Shown piece after piece: positions 51,073 to 60,455 of a DNA stretch of 64,000 nt. The notes beneath the pieces are model-generated. The model was given only the letters and a program-made list of their open reading frames with translations. It was not told where the DNA came from and did no database searches. A program made the position numbers and the translations under genes. This DNA is from Bradyrhizobium iriomotense (GTDB taxonomy: Bacteria; Pseudomonadota; Alphaproteobacteria; Rhizobiales; Xanthobacteraceae): contig NZ_BSOW01000007.1 in assembly GCF_030160715.1 (NCBI RefSeq), positions 62,001 to 126,000 on the forward strand. The letters are read 5' to 3'. Position 1 is the first letter of the stretch, and each line of letters begins with the position of its first letter.

Positions 51073-51218
51073 GTCTCGTGTCCCGGACGCGGCGCGGCAT
51101 TCCGGGCGACGCGAAGCATCGTCCCGTATGACGCGACGCAGAGCCGGGGACCTGGACTTGTGGGCCCCGGCTCTGCAGTGCAGCGCTGCGCGCCGCACTG
51201 CGTCTGGGGCATGAGACC
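51073..51218. repeat. Palindromic repeat, family F, copy 2
   Basis: Starts GGTCTCGTGTCCCGGACGCG and ends CTGGGGCATGAGACC, with an inner GCAGAGCCGGGG/CCCCGGCTCTGC stem. Confidence 0.8.
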
Positions 51219-51234
51219 GTTGGATTTCGCCGCG

Positions 51235-52917
51235 TTACGGCGCCTTGCAGACGAAGTTCGCGGCGTCCTCGATGTCGCCCTGCCCGGAGTAGGCCGCATA
51301 CGAGGGATATGGGCAGAGCGGCCGGGTGCGGCTTGCGCTCCACGTCGCCGGAACTTCCTTGTTCGCCGGATTGATCGAGGCGACGATCCGCTCGGGCGCC
51401 TTGCCCTGCTCGACCCAGTCGGTCAGCGCGGTCAGCGCATCGAACTTGTCGAGCGTGACGCCGCCGCCGCAATGCGTGCCGCCGGGCATGGTGAAGAGAC
51501 GCGCAAAGCCATTGGCGTTGCCCTGCACGTTCCTGTTCAGCCGATCGTACCAGCGGATGGTGTCGTTGACGGAGAACACCGGGTCGGCCTGGCCGTGATA
51601 GATCAGCATCTTACGGCCGGCCTTCTGCAAACCGGCAAGCTTGGGATCGTCGACGTCGGGCGGCGTCATGAAATCCATCGCCGACTCCGTGAACGTACCG
51701 TCCTTGGCAAAAATCTTCGGCGCGTCCTTGTCGAAGTCGTAAGCCTTCAGTGCGTCGATCAGCTTGTCGTTGCTGCCTTCCACCGCAACGGGCGGGGTCG
51801 AGAAGATGTAGTTCAGCGACGCCGCGCCCATCGTCGCGATGATCGGATAGTTGTTCCAGGGCGCGACCGGGCTCTCGACCTTCCAGGCACGCCAATTGCC
51901 GGTGCCGATGCCGCCATCGAGCGGCCAGTCCGAATAGAGCACTTCGCCTTTCGAGTTCTTCGGCCCGGCTAGGCTGGTCTTCAGCGCATCGACCTTGGCT
52001 TCCGACAGGCAGGCATTGGTCTGGCCCGGCGCGCAGACAAGACTCTTGAGATCAAATGCCCTGTGGCAGGCGGCGAGATTGGACGTGAGGCCGTCCTTGG
52101 CGCCGTCGAGCGCATCGCAGGCCTCGGTGATACGGGAGGCGACAAGTTGCGCGTCCTCTTTCGTGATCGACTTGCGGAGATCCGGATCGGCCTTCAGGAA
52201 GGCCTGCACGTCCCAGGCGTGCTGGACCGCGGCGCGCGGCAGATCGAAGCCCGGGTTGCCGACCAGGAAGCCGTCGTAATTCTCGGGCATGCGGGAGGCT
52301 GCGACCATCGCATGACGTCCGCCGTTCGAGCAGCCCGCCATGTAGGAACGATCCGGCTGGCGGCCGTAATGCAGCGCGATGATCTTCTTCGCGACAGGCG
52401 AGAGCGTCATGTCCGCGGCGTAGCCGTAGTCGCGTCGCGCCTGCGGATCGAGCCCGAACGCCACGCCTGCCGCGAGCCCGAGCGGCTTGTTGACGGGATC
52501 GGAGCCGGAATGCCCGCTGTCGGACGACAGCACCGCAAAACCACGCGCGAGCGGCACGGTGCCGCCCGAGGCCCAGCCGTCGGGCTTGTCGCCGAGCGCC
52601 GGCACCACGACACCATCACTGCCGCCGTTGACCTGATGCAGGAAGCGGCCGTTCCACTCGGCCGGCAGCCGCAGTTCGAACTGGATGGCATAGGACTTTC
52701 CGTCCGCACCGGTGCGCTGGTTGGCGAGGCCGGACACGATGCAATGCTTGGGCAGGCCGTTGCCGGCCTCCTGAAGTTTTGAGGCGACGATCTCGACGCC
52801 GGCGACGCCGAGCGAAGCCGTGGTGACCGGCGAGCAACCCTCGCCTTCGGCGCGGACAAGCGCGGTGGATCCAAGAAAGGCAGCCAGCGCGACTGCCGAT
52901 ATCAAGCCAGACCTCAC
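51235..52917 (-). CDS. Tannase / feruloyl esterase family protein
   Basis: A 560-residue secreted serine esterase. Signal peptide (to about 23, ...ALVRAEG), nucleophile in YMAGCSNGGRHAM, acid in YHGQADPVFS and catalytic His in PGGTHCGGG. The Cys beside Ser and the Cys beside His form the CS-D-HC disulfide unit of the tannase family. It should release hydroxycinnamic or gallic acid from plant esters in the periplasm. Its neighbour, feruloyl-CoA synthetase, would activate the product. An AT-rich dyad lies just upstream of its start. Confidence 0.92.
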   Translation of the reverse strand: MRSGLISAVALAAFLGSTALVRAEGEGCSPVTTASLGVAGVEIVASKLQEAGNGLPKHCIVSGLANQRTGADGKSYAIQFELRLPAEWNGRFLHQVNGGSDGVVVPALGDKPDGWASGGTVPLARGFAVLSSDSGHSGSDPVNKPLGLAAGVAFGLDPQARRDYGYAADMTLSPVAKKIIALHYGRQPDRSYMAGCSNGGRHAMVAASRMPENYDGFLVGNPGFDLPRAAVQHAWDVQAFLKADPDLRKSITKEDAQLVASRITEACDALDGAKDGLTSNLAACHRAFDLKSLVCAPGQTNACLSEAKVDALKTSLAGPKNSKGEVLYSDWPLDGGIGTGNWRAWKVESPVAPWNNYPIIATMGAASLNYIFSTPPVAVEGSNDKLIDALKAYDFDKDAPKIFAKDGTFTESAMDFMTPPDVDDPKLAGLQKAGRKMLIYHGQADPVFSVNDTIRWYDRLNRNVQGNANGFARLFTMPGGTHCGGGVTLDKFDALTALTDWVEQGKAPERIVASINPANKEVPATWSASRTRPLCPYPSYAAYSGQGDIEDAANFVCKAP

Positions 52918-52934
52918 GGCGACCTCCCTATTTG

Positions 52935-52949
52935 ATTATATACTATAAT
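52935..52949 (-). promoter_or_regulatory. AT-rich dyad upstream of the tannase-family gene
   Basis: ATTATA-TAC-TATAAT, 18 bases before the gene, in a strongly AT-rich pocket within GC-rich DNA. It may combine a -10 box with a regulator site. Confidence 0.45.
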
Positions 52950-52985
52950 TATTACACCAAGTCGATATATTGGCAAGCGGGACTT

Positions 52986-53118
52986 GTCTCGTGTCCCGGA
53001 CGCGGCGCGGCATGAAATGACGTGCCGCTGAGCCGGGACCCATGGAGCCGCTCACAAAGAAATGGGCCCCGGCTCTGCAGTGCAGCGCTACGCGCCGCAC
53101 TGCGTCCGGGGCACGAGA
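52986..53118. repeat. Palindromic repeat, family F, copy 3
   Basis: GTCTCGTGTCCCGGACGCGG at the start and GCGTCCGGGGCACGAGA at the end; it fills the gap between the fcs stop and the tannase promoter. Confidence 0.8.
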
Positions 53119-53137
53119 TTGTCCCGTGCGGTTCAGT

Positions 53138-54994
53138 TCACCCGGTGCAGCCGATCCACTGCGCCGACGCATCATCGTTCAGCCGCGCCACTGCGTCGGC
53201 GCGGCGCGTCAGCACGGCGCTCTGGTTGATGTAGCCCTTGTCGGTGATCTCGCCGCCATCGACCGATGGCGGCTCCGCGAGCAGCAGCGCGCGCGTGGCA
53301 TGGCCGGAGGAATTAGCGCTTTGCGCTTTCAGCTTTGCGAGCCCCTGCGCGATCGCGCTTTTCACCTTGTCGTGGCCGAGCACCTCGCTCACGGCGGCGG
53401 TATCCGGCAGTCCCGCATGCGCACGGCAGCCCGCGATGTTGGGGAATACCAGGAAGCGCACCTCGTCGCTACCGTGGCCGGTCACGACGATGTCCTGCGC
53501 CAGCGGCGCAAGGGCAGCGATGCCGGCGACCCGCAGCGTGCCGACGCTGACCCAGGTGCCGGAGTTGAGCTTGAAATCCTCCGCAACGCGGCCGTCGAAA
53601 AACAGGCCGCGCTCGGGATGCGCGCTGTCGGCGAATTTCACGGCGTCGCCGATGAGGTAAAAACCCTCCTCGTCGAAGGCCTGCCTGGTCAGCTCCGGCG
53701 CCCTCCAATAGCCGGGCGTCACGTTCGGGCCACGCACGCGCACCTCCAGCTTGTCGCCTGACGTGACGAGCTTGAGCTCGGTGCCGGGGATCGGCACGCC
53801 GATATTGCCGGAGCGCTCGGCGAGGAAGTGGCAATCGGTCGCGAGCGGCGAGGTTTCCGTCGAGCCCCAGGCCGACACCATCGGCAGCGCGCGACCGACG
53901 GTCCTGATCGAGAGCTCCTCGAGCGCATCCCAGAGATTCTGCGGCAACGCGGCGGCAGCGTAGAAGGCGAACTTGACCTTGCCGAAGAAGCGCCGGCGCA
54001 GCTCTTCGTCATCCCGCAGCGCCGAGATCAGCATATCGAAACCGCGCGGCACGTTGAAATAGACCGTCGGCGTCACGCTCTTGAGGTTCGCGAGCGAGGT
54101 CGCAAACAGACCCGGCGCCGGTTTGCCGCCGTCGATATAGAGCGAGCCGCCGTTACGCAGGACCATGTTGAAGTTGTGATTGGCACCGAAGGTGTGACTC
54201 CAGGGCAGCCAGTCGAGGATCACGAAATCATCTTGGCTGTCATCGAGGAAGGTCCAGGTCTGTGCTTTGGCCTGCTGGTTGGACGTCAGCATGCGCTGGG
54301 TGTTGATCACCGCCTTGGGCGTGCCGGTCGAACCCGAAGTGAACAGGAATTTTGCGATCGTGTCCGGCGTCACCGCAGCGAAGGCTTTGGCGACCTCGGC
54401 AGATTCCGGCGTCGCGGCGACCGCGCGGAAGGACAGCGCACCGCTGTCATCGGCGCCGCCGCTGACGATCTCCGCCCGATGCAGCGGCTTGATCGCCGCG
54501 AGCGCCGCGGCAAACGGCTTTGTGTCGCTGACATAGATCGCGCCGGGCTGGAGCAGGCTGATCATGCTCTTGAGCTTGTCGAAATCCCTGGACATCAGCG
54601 AGTAGGCCGGCGAGATCGCGGCGGAGGGCACGCCGACATGCTGGGCAGCCAGCGCGAGCAACGCGTGATCGACGCTGTTGTCGGAGAGGATGACGAAGGG
54701 ACGCTCCAAGCTCAGGCCTTCCGCGAGAATCCATGAGGCCAGCGAGCGCACCTGTCGCAAGGCTTGCGCGTAGGTGACGGTGGTCCAGGGCGCGTCGGCT
54801 TTGCCGCGCTCCGCCAGGAAGATCTTGTCCGGCGCTTGCCGCGCCCATTGCTCCAGCCAGTCGCCTATGCAGCGCGCGGCCTCGCGCAAGGGCTCGGGCG
54901 AGCGCAACACGATGCTGCCGTCCGAGCGATGCTCGGCGGTCGTCCTGGGCGTTGCGAACAGGCTGGAAGCCTCCCCGCCTGCGGCCATCGTCAT
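53138..54994 (-). CDS. fcs: Feruloyl-CoA synthetase
   Basis: A 618-residue ANL-superfamily ligase that activates ferulate/coumarate to the CoA thioester; Pseudomonas Fcs is about 627 residues. P-loop [21 protein letters not shown] (about 202-222), [11 protein letters not shown] (A5) and [10 protein letters not shown] with [19 protein letters not shown] replacing the usual GRxKD hinge, which is characteristic of this subfamily. The ATG at 54994 has GGGAGGA upstream; the longer open frame extends across the divergent marR region and is rejected. The hydratase/lyase and vanillin dehydrogenase are not in the window. Confidence 0.9.
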   Translation of the reverse strand: MTMAAGGEASSLFATPRTTAEHRSDGSIVLRSPEPLREAARCIGDWLEQWARQAPDKIFLAERGKADAPWTTVTYAQALRQVRSLASWILAEGLSLERPFVILSDNSVDHALLALAAQHVGVPSAAISPAYSLMSRDFDKLKSMISLLQPGAIYVSDTKPFAAALAAIKPLHRAEIVSGGADDSGALSFRAVAATPESAEVAKAFAAVTPDTIAKFLFTSGSTGTPKAVINTQRMLTSNQQAKAQTWTFLDDSQDDFVILDWLPWSHTFGANHNFNMVLRNGGSLYIDGGKPAPGLFATSLANLKSVTPTVYFNVPRGFDMLISALRDDEELRRRFFGKVKFAFYAAAALPQNLWDALEELSIRTVGRALPMVSAWGSTETSPLATDCHFLAERSGNIGVPIPGTELKLVTSGDKLEVRVRGPNVTPGYWRAPELTRQAFDEEGFYLIGDAVKFADSAHPERGLFFDGRVAEDFKLNSGTWVSVGTLRVAGIAALAPLAQDIVVTGHGSDEVRFLVFPNIAGCRAHAGLPDTAAVSEVLGHDKVKSAIAQGLAKLKAQSANSSGHATRALLLAEPPSVDGGEITDKGYINQSAVLTRRADAVARLNDDASAQWIGCTG

Positions 54995-55057
54995 GGGTCG
55001 TCCTCCCGGGAGGCGGCCTCGTTGCGGGCCGCCTTGGCAATAATGTTGGGCAGAGCA

Positions 55058-55078
55058 ATTGTTGTCGTCAACAACAAT
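55058..55078. promoter_or_regulatory. Candidate MarR operator between fcs and marR
   Basis: ATTGTTGT-CGTCA-ACAACAAT, 21 bases with perfect eight-base arms, centred between the divergent fcs and marR starts. It fits the operator type of CouR/FerR-like regulators. Confidence 0.6.
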
Positions 55079-55131
55079 CTTTGCCGGAGCGTTGCGAGGC
55101 GCTACAGTTGCGCGACGCCGGAGAAAAGAAC

Positions 55132-55641
55132 GTGACAGCCAGTGCAGGTCGAAATGAACTGCCAGCCCGCGCGCGGCGCAAGCGGGCCGGCAATGGCGCG
55201 GCGCGTCCTGATGACGCGGACGAGGTCGGTCTCGATGCGCTGGTCGGCCACGCCGGCTATGCAGTGCGGCGTTTCCAGATCTGGATCTTCCAGGACTTCG
55301 TCCGCACGCTGGCTGCCGTCGACATCCGGCCGACCCAATATTCGGTGATGACCGTGATCGGCGCCAATCCGGGCCTCTCCCAGATGGCGGTCGCAAAGCG
55401 CCTCGGCATCGAGCGGGCGCGGCTGGTGCATCTCCTCGACAGCCTCGAGCGGCGCAAGCTCGTCAAGCGGATCAAGTCGAAGACCGACCGCCGCTCGCAC
55501 GCGCTGCATCTCACCGCACAGGGCGAGCTGTCGCTGACGAAGTTCAAGCAGCTCGCCGCCGAGCACGAGCGCCATGTCGAGGAGAAGATCGGCAAGGCGA
55601 ACCGTGAGCGGCTGTTGCAGATCCTCGCTGGCTTCACCTGA
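55132..55641 (+). CDS. MarR-family regulator of hydroxycinnamate catabolism (CouR/FerR-like)
   Basis: A 169-residue winged-helix regulator (PTQYSVMTVIGANPGLSQMAVAKRLGIERARLVHLLDSLERRKLVKRIKSKTDRRSHALHLTAQG, about 65-130). The GTG at 55132 with GGAGAAAAG upstream gives the expected size; the frame is open for 60 codons more but crosses the divergent promoter. Divergent from fcs with a clean dyad between, as for repressors released by feruloyl- or coumaroyl-CoA. The ligand is an inference. Confidence 0.88.
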   Translation: MTASAGRNELPARARRKRAGNGAARPDDADEVGLDALVGHAGYAVRRFQIWIFQDFVRTLAAVDIRPTQYSVMTVIGANPGLSQMAVAKRLGIERARLVHLLDSLERRKLVKRIKSKTDRRSHALHLTAQGELSLTKFKQLAAEHERHVEEKIGKANRERLLQILAGFT

Positions 55642-55841
55642 GCCTGCCTTTCCTGCTCAAAAATTGAGCAGATGCACGCATCCGGGCGTTACCCCCGCAC
55701 CGCCGGCGGTTGCCGATTGTTCTCGTAAGCTGATGATAGTTCGATACTATCCGGAGCAAGCGACCTGCCCGGATTCTGTACACAATGGCACATCGCTTGC
55801 TTCACGCCCGGTGAAGAATCGTTGCCGGAGTTTTTTGCGCC

Positions 55842-57650
55842 ATGGGGGCCGACCAGCCTGAGACGATAGCCGCGATCGTGGCCGCGCATCGCGCGGGCAC
55901 GCTGATGCCGGCGCAGACGATCGCGCGAACCTATCAGCGCATCCGTGACTACAACGATCCCGCGGTCTTCATCAGCCTGCGCGACGAGAAGGACGCCATC
56001 GCGGAGGCCGAGAAGCTTGCGGCGCGGAAGGATGCGGCAAGCCTGCCGCTCTACGGCGTGCCCGTCGCGGTGAAAGACAACATCGATGCGCTGGGCTTTC
56101 CGACCACGGCGGCCTGCCCGGCCTTCTCCTACACGCCGACGCATGACTCCACCGCCGTCGAGCGCCTGCGCGCGGCCGGCGCCATCATCATCGGCAAGAC
56201 CAATCTCGACCAGTTCGCAACCGGTCTCGTCGGCGTGCGTTCGCCTTACGGCATTCCCAAAAATCCGATCCGCGAGGATCTCATTCCCGGCGGATCGAGC
56301 TCGGGCTCGGCGACTGCCGTCGGCGCGGGTCTCGTGCCGCTGTCGCTCGGCACCGACACCGCGGGCAGCGGCCGCGTGCCGGCGATGCTCAACAACATCG
56401 TGGGCTTGAAGCCGAGCCTCGGCATGATCTCGACGGCAGGGCTCGTGCCCGCATGCCGCACGCTCGATTGCATCTCGGTATTTGCCCTGACGGTCGACGA
56501 TGCCGCGCTCGCGCTGTCCGCGATGGCGGGGCCGGACCAGGCCGATCCATTCTCGCGCGACCGGCCGCTTGGCGCGATCACGCCGTTCCCGGCCAACCTT
56601 CGCCTGGGCGTGCCGCGCAACGGGCAGCTGATCTTCTTCGGCGACAAGAAATCCGAGGCCGCCTACGGCGAGGCACTGAAGCGCTGGACGGCGCTCGGCG
56701 CGACGCTGGTCGAGTTCGACCTCGAGCCGTTCTACGAGACCGCGCGGCTGCTCTATGAGGGACCGTGGGTCGCCGAGCGCTATCTCGTGATCCGCAATCT
56801 CCTGGCCTCCGCGCCGGATGCAATCCATCCGGTGACGCGCGAGATCACCGCCGCCGGCGCGCGGCTTACCGCGGCCGAAACCTTCTCCGCACTCTACCGC
56901 CTGCAAGGCCTGCGCAAGATCGCCGAGCGCGCCTTCGCACATATCGACGCGCTGGTGCTGCCGACGGCGCCGACGGTCTACTCGACCGCGCAGGTGCGCG
57001 CCAATCCGATCGAGCTCAACAGCCGGCTCGGCACCTACACCAACTTCGTGAACCTGCTCGATCTCTGCGGCCTGGCGCTGCCGGCTTCGATGCGTGCCGA
57101 CGGCGTGCCCTTCGGCATAACGCTGCTCGCGCCCGCCGGCCGCGATGGATACCTTGCGAGCATCGGCCGCGTCTTCCACGCTGACACCAAGCTCAGCATT
57201 GGTGCGAAGGGCGTTGCCCAGCCGCCGCTTGCGCCCCTGCCTGCAAGCAGCGCCGACGAGATTCCGATTGCCGTGGTCGGCGCGCATCTGTCCGGCATGG
57301 CACTGAACGGCGAGTTGAAGGCGCTGAACGCACGCCTGATCGAAGCCACGAAGACGGCGCCGGATTACAAACTCTATGCGCTCAACACGACGCCTCCGAA
57401 ACCCGGCATGCTGCGCGTCGAGGCGGGCACGGGCGCGTCAATCGAGCTGGAGATCTGGTCCTTGTCGGCGTCCGCCTTCGGCAAGTTCGTCAACGCAATT
57501 CCTGCGCCGATGGCGATCGGCACGATCCGGCTTGCCGACGGCAGAAGTGTGAAGGGCTTTCTCGTCGAGCCGGAAGTGCTGGGCAAAGCCCGCGACATCA
57601 CAAGCTATGGCGGCTGGCGCGCGTATATGGCGGAAGCTGCGACGGCATAG
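55842..57650 (+). CDS. atzF: Allophanate hydrolase AtzF
   Basis: Hydrolyses allophanate to ammonia and CO2. The 602-residue protein has an amidase-signature domain (about 1-440) with catalytic Lys78 (VAVKDNIDAL), cis-Ser152 (GGSSSG) and nucleophile Ser176 (TDTAGSGRVPA), then the C-terminal domain (about 450-600) specific to AtzF (GTGASIELEIWSLS, IGTIRLADGRSVKGFLVE). Length agrees with AtzF (about 605). It converges on the gntR-atzHEG operon, with which it probably works: the C-terminal domain is involved in a multi-enzyme complex in known systems. Confidence 0.94.
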   Translation: MGADQPETIAAIVAAHRAGTLMPAQTIARTYQRIRDYNDPAVFISLRDEKDAIAEAEKLAARKDAASLPLYGVPVAVKDNIDALGFPTTAACPAFSYTPTHDSTAVERLRAAGAIIIGKTNLDQFATGLVGVRSPYGIPKNPIREDLIPGGSSSGSATAVGAGLVPLSLGTDTAGSGRVPAMLNNIVGLKPSLGMISTAGLVPACRTLDCISVFALTVDDAALALSAMAGPDQADPFSRDRPLGAITPFPANLRLGVPRNGQLIFFGDKKSEAAYGEALKRWTALGATLVEFDLEPFYETARLLYEGPWVAERYLVIRNLLASAPDAIHPVTREITAAGARLTAAETFSALYRLQGLRKIAERAFAHIDALVLPTAPTVYSTAQVRANPIELNSRLGTYTNFVNLLDLCGLALPASMRADGVPFGITLLAPAGRDGYLASIGRVFHADTKLSIGAKGVAQPPLAPLPASSADEIPIAVVGAHLSGMALNGELKALNARLIEATKTAPDYKLYALNTTPPKPGMLRVEAGTGASIELEIWSLSASAFGKFVNAIPAPMAIGTIRLADGRSVKGFLVEPEVLGKARDITSYGGWRAYMAEAATA

Positions 57651-57681
57651 CTCGCAAACACTGAGAGCTCCCGTCAATGCT

Positions 57682-57708
57682 GTCGTCCCGGTCTTTCGCC
57701 GGGACGAC
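57682..57708. terminator. Minimal family A palindrome between convergent atzF and gntR
   Basis: GTCGTCCCGG-TCTTTCG-CCGGGACGAC, ten-base perfect arms. It is placed so as to end transcripts from both sides, and shows the family A outer arms joined with the interior lost. Confidence 0.65.
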
Positions 57709-57734
57709 GGCGAGTGTGTGGCAACTGTAGTACC

Positions 57735-58457
57735 CTACACTGACACTGCGTAGATCTCGTACTCCCCACGCACCAGTTCGATGTGCGCGCGCATGGCGGC
57801 GGCGGCGCCCTGCCTGTCGCCGCGCATGATGGCGACGACGACGCGGTCGTGCTCGGCCTGCGACTTGGCGAGCCGGCCGAGATTGCGGAACTGGGCGCGT
57901 CGGAACGGCTGCACGCGCACGCGGGTGGCGAGCGTGATCTCGGCGATGTAGCCGTTCTGCGAGCCGGCATAGATCGCGTTATGGAAGCGCTCGTTGACCT
58001 CGTGGAATCGCTCCGGATTGCCGGTGTAGCTCAGCACCCGCAGCTCCTCGTGAATGGCTTCCAGACCATGGCGCTCGGCCGCCGACATCCGCTCGGCGGC
58101 AAGGCCGGCGCACAGGGCTTCCAGCTCCGCCATCGCCTCGAACATGCTCGTCAGCCGCTCGATCGAAGGCTGCGCGACCACCGCGCCGCGATGCGCACGC
58201 GCCTCGACGAGGCCGCTCGCCACGAGCTGCCGCAGCGCCTCGCGCACCGGCGTACGCGAGACGTTGAAGCGCCGCGCGATGTCGGTCTCATCCAGAGGTG
58301 AACCAGGGGCTAAGGTTCCGCGCACGATCTCGTCCGCAAGCTGAAGCCGCAGCTCCTCGGCGCGCGTGACCTTCTGCACCGAGGGCAGCGGCCGGTCGAC
58401 GCGCGGCACCACCGTCTCAGTCGGCAGGGCTCCGGGCGGAAGGTCGTCAAGCGTCAT
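57735..58457 (-). CDS. GntR-family regulator (FCD subfamily)
   Basis: A 240-residue regulator: N-terminal winged helix (about 25-95; LADEIVRGTLAPGSPLDETDIARRFNVSRTPVREALRQLVASGLV) and an all-helical FCD effector domain (about 105-225) with metal-site residues in ERFHEVNERFHNAIY. It is the last gene of the dpp-atzGEH operon, four bases after atzH, so it is probably an autoregulator of ureide degradation. The chosen start (58457) excludes an upstream out-of-family extension. Confidence 0.92.
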   Translation of the reverse strand: MTLDDLPPGALPTETVVPRVDRPLPSVQKVTRAEELRLQLADEIVRGTLAPGSPLDETDIARRFNVSRTPVREALRQLVASGLVEARAHRGAVVAQPSIERLTSMFEAMAELEALCAGLAAERMSAAERHGLEAIHEELRVLSYTGNPERFHEVNERFHNAIYAGSQNGYIAEITLATRVRVQPFRRAQFRNLGRLAKSQAEHDRVVVAIMRGDRQGAAAAMRAHIELVRGEYEIYAVSV

Positions 58458-58461
58458 GCGA

Positions 58462-58854
58462 TCAGGTCTCTTTCGGCTCGTCGATGATGCTGACATGGGC
58501 GGCGACGACGCGCCAGCCCTCGGGGAAGCGAACCCAGGTCTGCATCTGCCGGCCGACCTTACCCTGCATGGTGTCGCGATAGAACAGCGTGGAGGCGACC
58601 GCGGTGTCGCGGCCATAGCTGGTGATCACGGTTTTCGCGGTGCGGCGGATCAGCCCGACCGGCGAGCGCGCGGCGCGAAAGCCGGAGATCGCCTCATAGC
58701 CATAGAGGTTCTCGCCGATGCCGTAGCGCAGCGTCCGGGGATCGTTGCGGAAGAGCTCGCCGAGCACGGCGACGTCGTTGCTGACCAGCGCCGTCTCGTA
58801 ACGCTCGAACGCGGCTTTGACTTCCGCGAGCACGTCGGGGAGATCGATCTCCAT
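58462..58854 (-). CDS. atzH: AtzH-like protein (DUF3225, SnoaL-like fold)
   Basis: A 130-residue protein of the AtzH/HpxZ family ([61 protein letters not shown]), an NTF2-like cone. Its usual place is beside atzE/atzG; suggested roles include a ureide hydrolase or accessory subunit. The start is one base after the atzE stop, implying coupling. Confidence 0.88.
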   Translation of the reverse strand: MEIDLPDVLAEVKAAFERYETALVSNDVAVLGELFRNDPRTLRYGIGENLYGYEAISGFRAARSPVGLIRRTAKTVITSYGRDTAVASTLFYRDTMQGKVGRQMQTWVRFPEGWRVVAAHVSIIDEPKET

Positions 58855-58855
58855 C

Positions 58856-60250
58856 TCAAAACCCTCTCGGCGACGGCGCAGATACCACGCCCATCCGTTC
58901 CAATGCGTGCGCAACGCGCAGCGCGATATCCTCGCGCCAGGGCGCGGCGATGATCTGCACGCCGATCGGCATCGGCTCGAGCGGCACGGGCACGGCAACC
59001 ACGGGCAGACCGATGAAGGAGATCGGCTGGGTGTGGATGCCGATATTGGCGCGCACCGGCAACTCGACGCCGTCGAGCTTGAACGTCACCTGCCCGAGCT
59101 TTGGCGCCGTGCAGGGCGTCGCTGGCGCGAGCAGCACGTCGACCGACTTGAAGATCTCGACAAGTTGCGCGCGATACCAGCGGCGGAACTTCTGCGCGCG
59201 GTCGACCAGCGCCGCGGGCACCATGGCGCCTGCGATCAACCGGTCGCGCACGGCGGGATCAAAGTCGTTCGGACGCTTGCGCAGGCGATCGAGATGCAGC
59301 GAAGCGCCCTCGGTGGTGGTGATGACATAGGCGGCCGCGCGGGCGCGCGCGGCTTCGGGAATGTCGACCACTTGCGTTGCGCCGAGGGCCCTGGCAACGC
59401 GGCCAACGGCTTCGACAGCCTCGGGGAAGACGTTCTTCTGGAAATAGCCGCCGGCAATCGCGACGCGCAGGCCGGAGATTGATTCAGCGAGCAGCGGCGT
59501 CACCGGCTCGACACCACGCGTGGTGCAGGCGGCATCGTCCGCATCCGGTCCCTGCATCACATCATAGGCAAGCGCGAGGTCGGCGACGGAGCGTGCGAAC
59601 GGGCCGAGATGATCGAGGCTCGCGACGAACGGGAAGGAGCGCGCGCGCGATAGCCGGCCATAGGTCGGTTTCAGGCCAAAGATACCGCAGAACGAGGACG
59701 GCACGCGGATCGAGCCGTTGGTATCCGAGCCCAGCGCAATCGGCACCAGCGCGCCGCCGACGGCGCTCCCGGAACCGCCCGACGAGCCGCCGCTCATCCG
59801 CGTCGTGTCATGCGGATTGCGCGAGGGGCCGTCATGGACGTTCTCGCCGGTGAAGTCGTAGGCGTATTCGCCCATGTTGAGCGCGCCGACCAGCACGGCG
59901 CCGGCGGCTTCCATCCGCTCGATCAGCGTCGAATCGCGCGTGGCAGGTGCGCGGTCGCGGTTGATCTTCGAGCCGGCGCGCGTCGGCAGGCCCGCGACGT
60001 CGAACAGGTTCTTCACCGCGAACGGGACACCCGCGAGCGGGCCGACCTTTTTGCCGGCTGCGATATCTGCATCGATCGCGCGCGCTTTCGCGCGAGCGCG
60101 CTCGGCAGTGACGTCGGTGAAGGAATTGAGAATCGTGTCGTGCTGCTTGATGCGGGTGAGTGCTGCGTCGATCGCATCGAGCGCGGACAACTTGCCGCCC
60201 ACCACCGCCTTGGCGATCTCCGCAGCCGTCACTTCAGGAGCTGTCGTCAT
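58856..60250 (-). CDS. atzE: Amidase AtzE (1-carboxybiuret hydrolase-type catalytic subunit)
   Basis: A 464-residue amidase-signature enzyme with catalytic Lys80 ([12 protein letters not shown]), cis-Ser156 ([12 protein letters not shown]) and nucleophile Ser180 ([11 protein letters not shown]). With the small AtzG subunit it forms the heterotetramer that deaminates 1-carboxybiuret. Here no cyanuric acid hydrolase or biuret hydrolase gene is present, so the true substrate may be another ureide. The ATG at 60250 starts seven bases after the atzG stop. A long opposite-strand frame is a shadow. Confidence 0.92.
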   Translation of the reverse strand: MTTAPEVTAAEIAKAVVGGKLSALDAIDAALTRIKQHDTILNSFTDVTAERARAKARAIDADIAAGKKVGPLAGVPFAVKNLFDVAGLPTRAGSKINRDRAPATRDSTLIERMEAAGAVLVGALNMGEYAYDFTGENVHDGPSRNPHDTTRMSGGSSGGSGSAVGGALVPIALGSDTNGSIRVPSSFCGIFGLKPTYGRLSRARSFPFVASLDHLGPFARSVADLALAYDVMQGPDADDAACTTRGVEPVTPLLAESISGLRVAIAGGYFQKNVFPEAVEAVGRVARALGATQVVDIPEAARARAAAYVITTTEGASLHLDRLRKRPNDFDPAVRDRLIAGAMVPAALVDRAQKFRRWYRAQLVEIFKSVDVLLAPATPCTAPKLGQVTFKLDGVELPVRANIGIHTQPISFIGLPVVAVPVPLEPMPIGVQIIAAPWREDIALRVAHALERMGVVSAPSPRGF

Positions 60251-60257
60251 GGCAGCA

Positions 60258-60440
60258 TCAGGCCGTGAACACGGGCGCCGGCTCGGATTCGTCCGGCAGC
60301 GCGAATTTGTCGACGAGGCGGGCGAGCCGCAGCGACACGTCGAGGTTGGCGCGAATGGCCGGCCTCCAGGCTTCCTCGATCGGCAGCGCCAGCGCTTTCG
60401 CAAGGGCGTCGATATAATCGTCCAGCGGTTCAGCCATCAT
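60258..60440 (-). CDS. atzG: AtzG-like small subunit (DUF4089)
   Basis: A 60-residue protein (MMAEPLDDYIDALAKALALP...RLARLVDKFALPDESEPAPVFTA) with the AtzG pattern: two helices then a conserved ALPDExEPAPVF tail that contacts AtzE. It stabilises the catalytic subunit. The second ATG (60437) may be the real start. Placed between the ABC ATPase gene and atzE in one transcript. Confidence 0.9.
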   Translation of the reverse strand: MMAEPLDDYIDALAKALALPIEEAWRPAIRANLDVSLRLARLVDKFALPDESEPAPVFTA

Positions 60441-60455
60441 GCTCTCAAGACTGCT

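Noticed and set aside
55689..57287. 532-codon minus-strand frame opposite atzF
   Set aside because: Mirror of a complete allophanate hydrolase gene.
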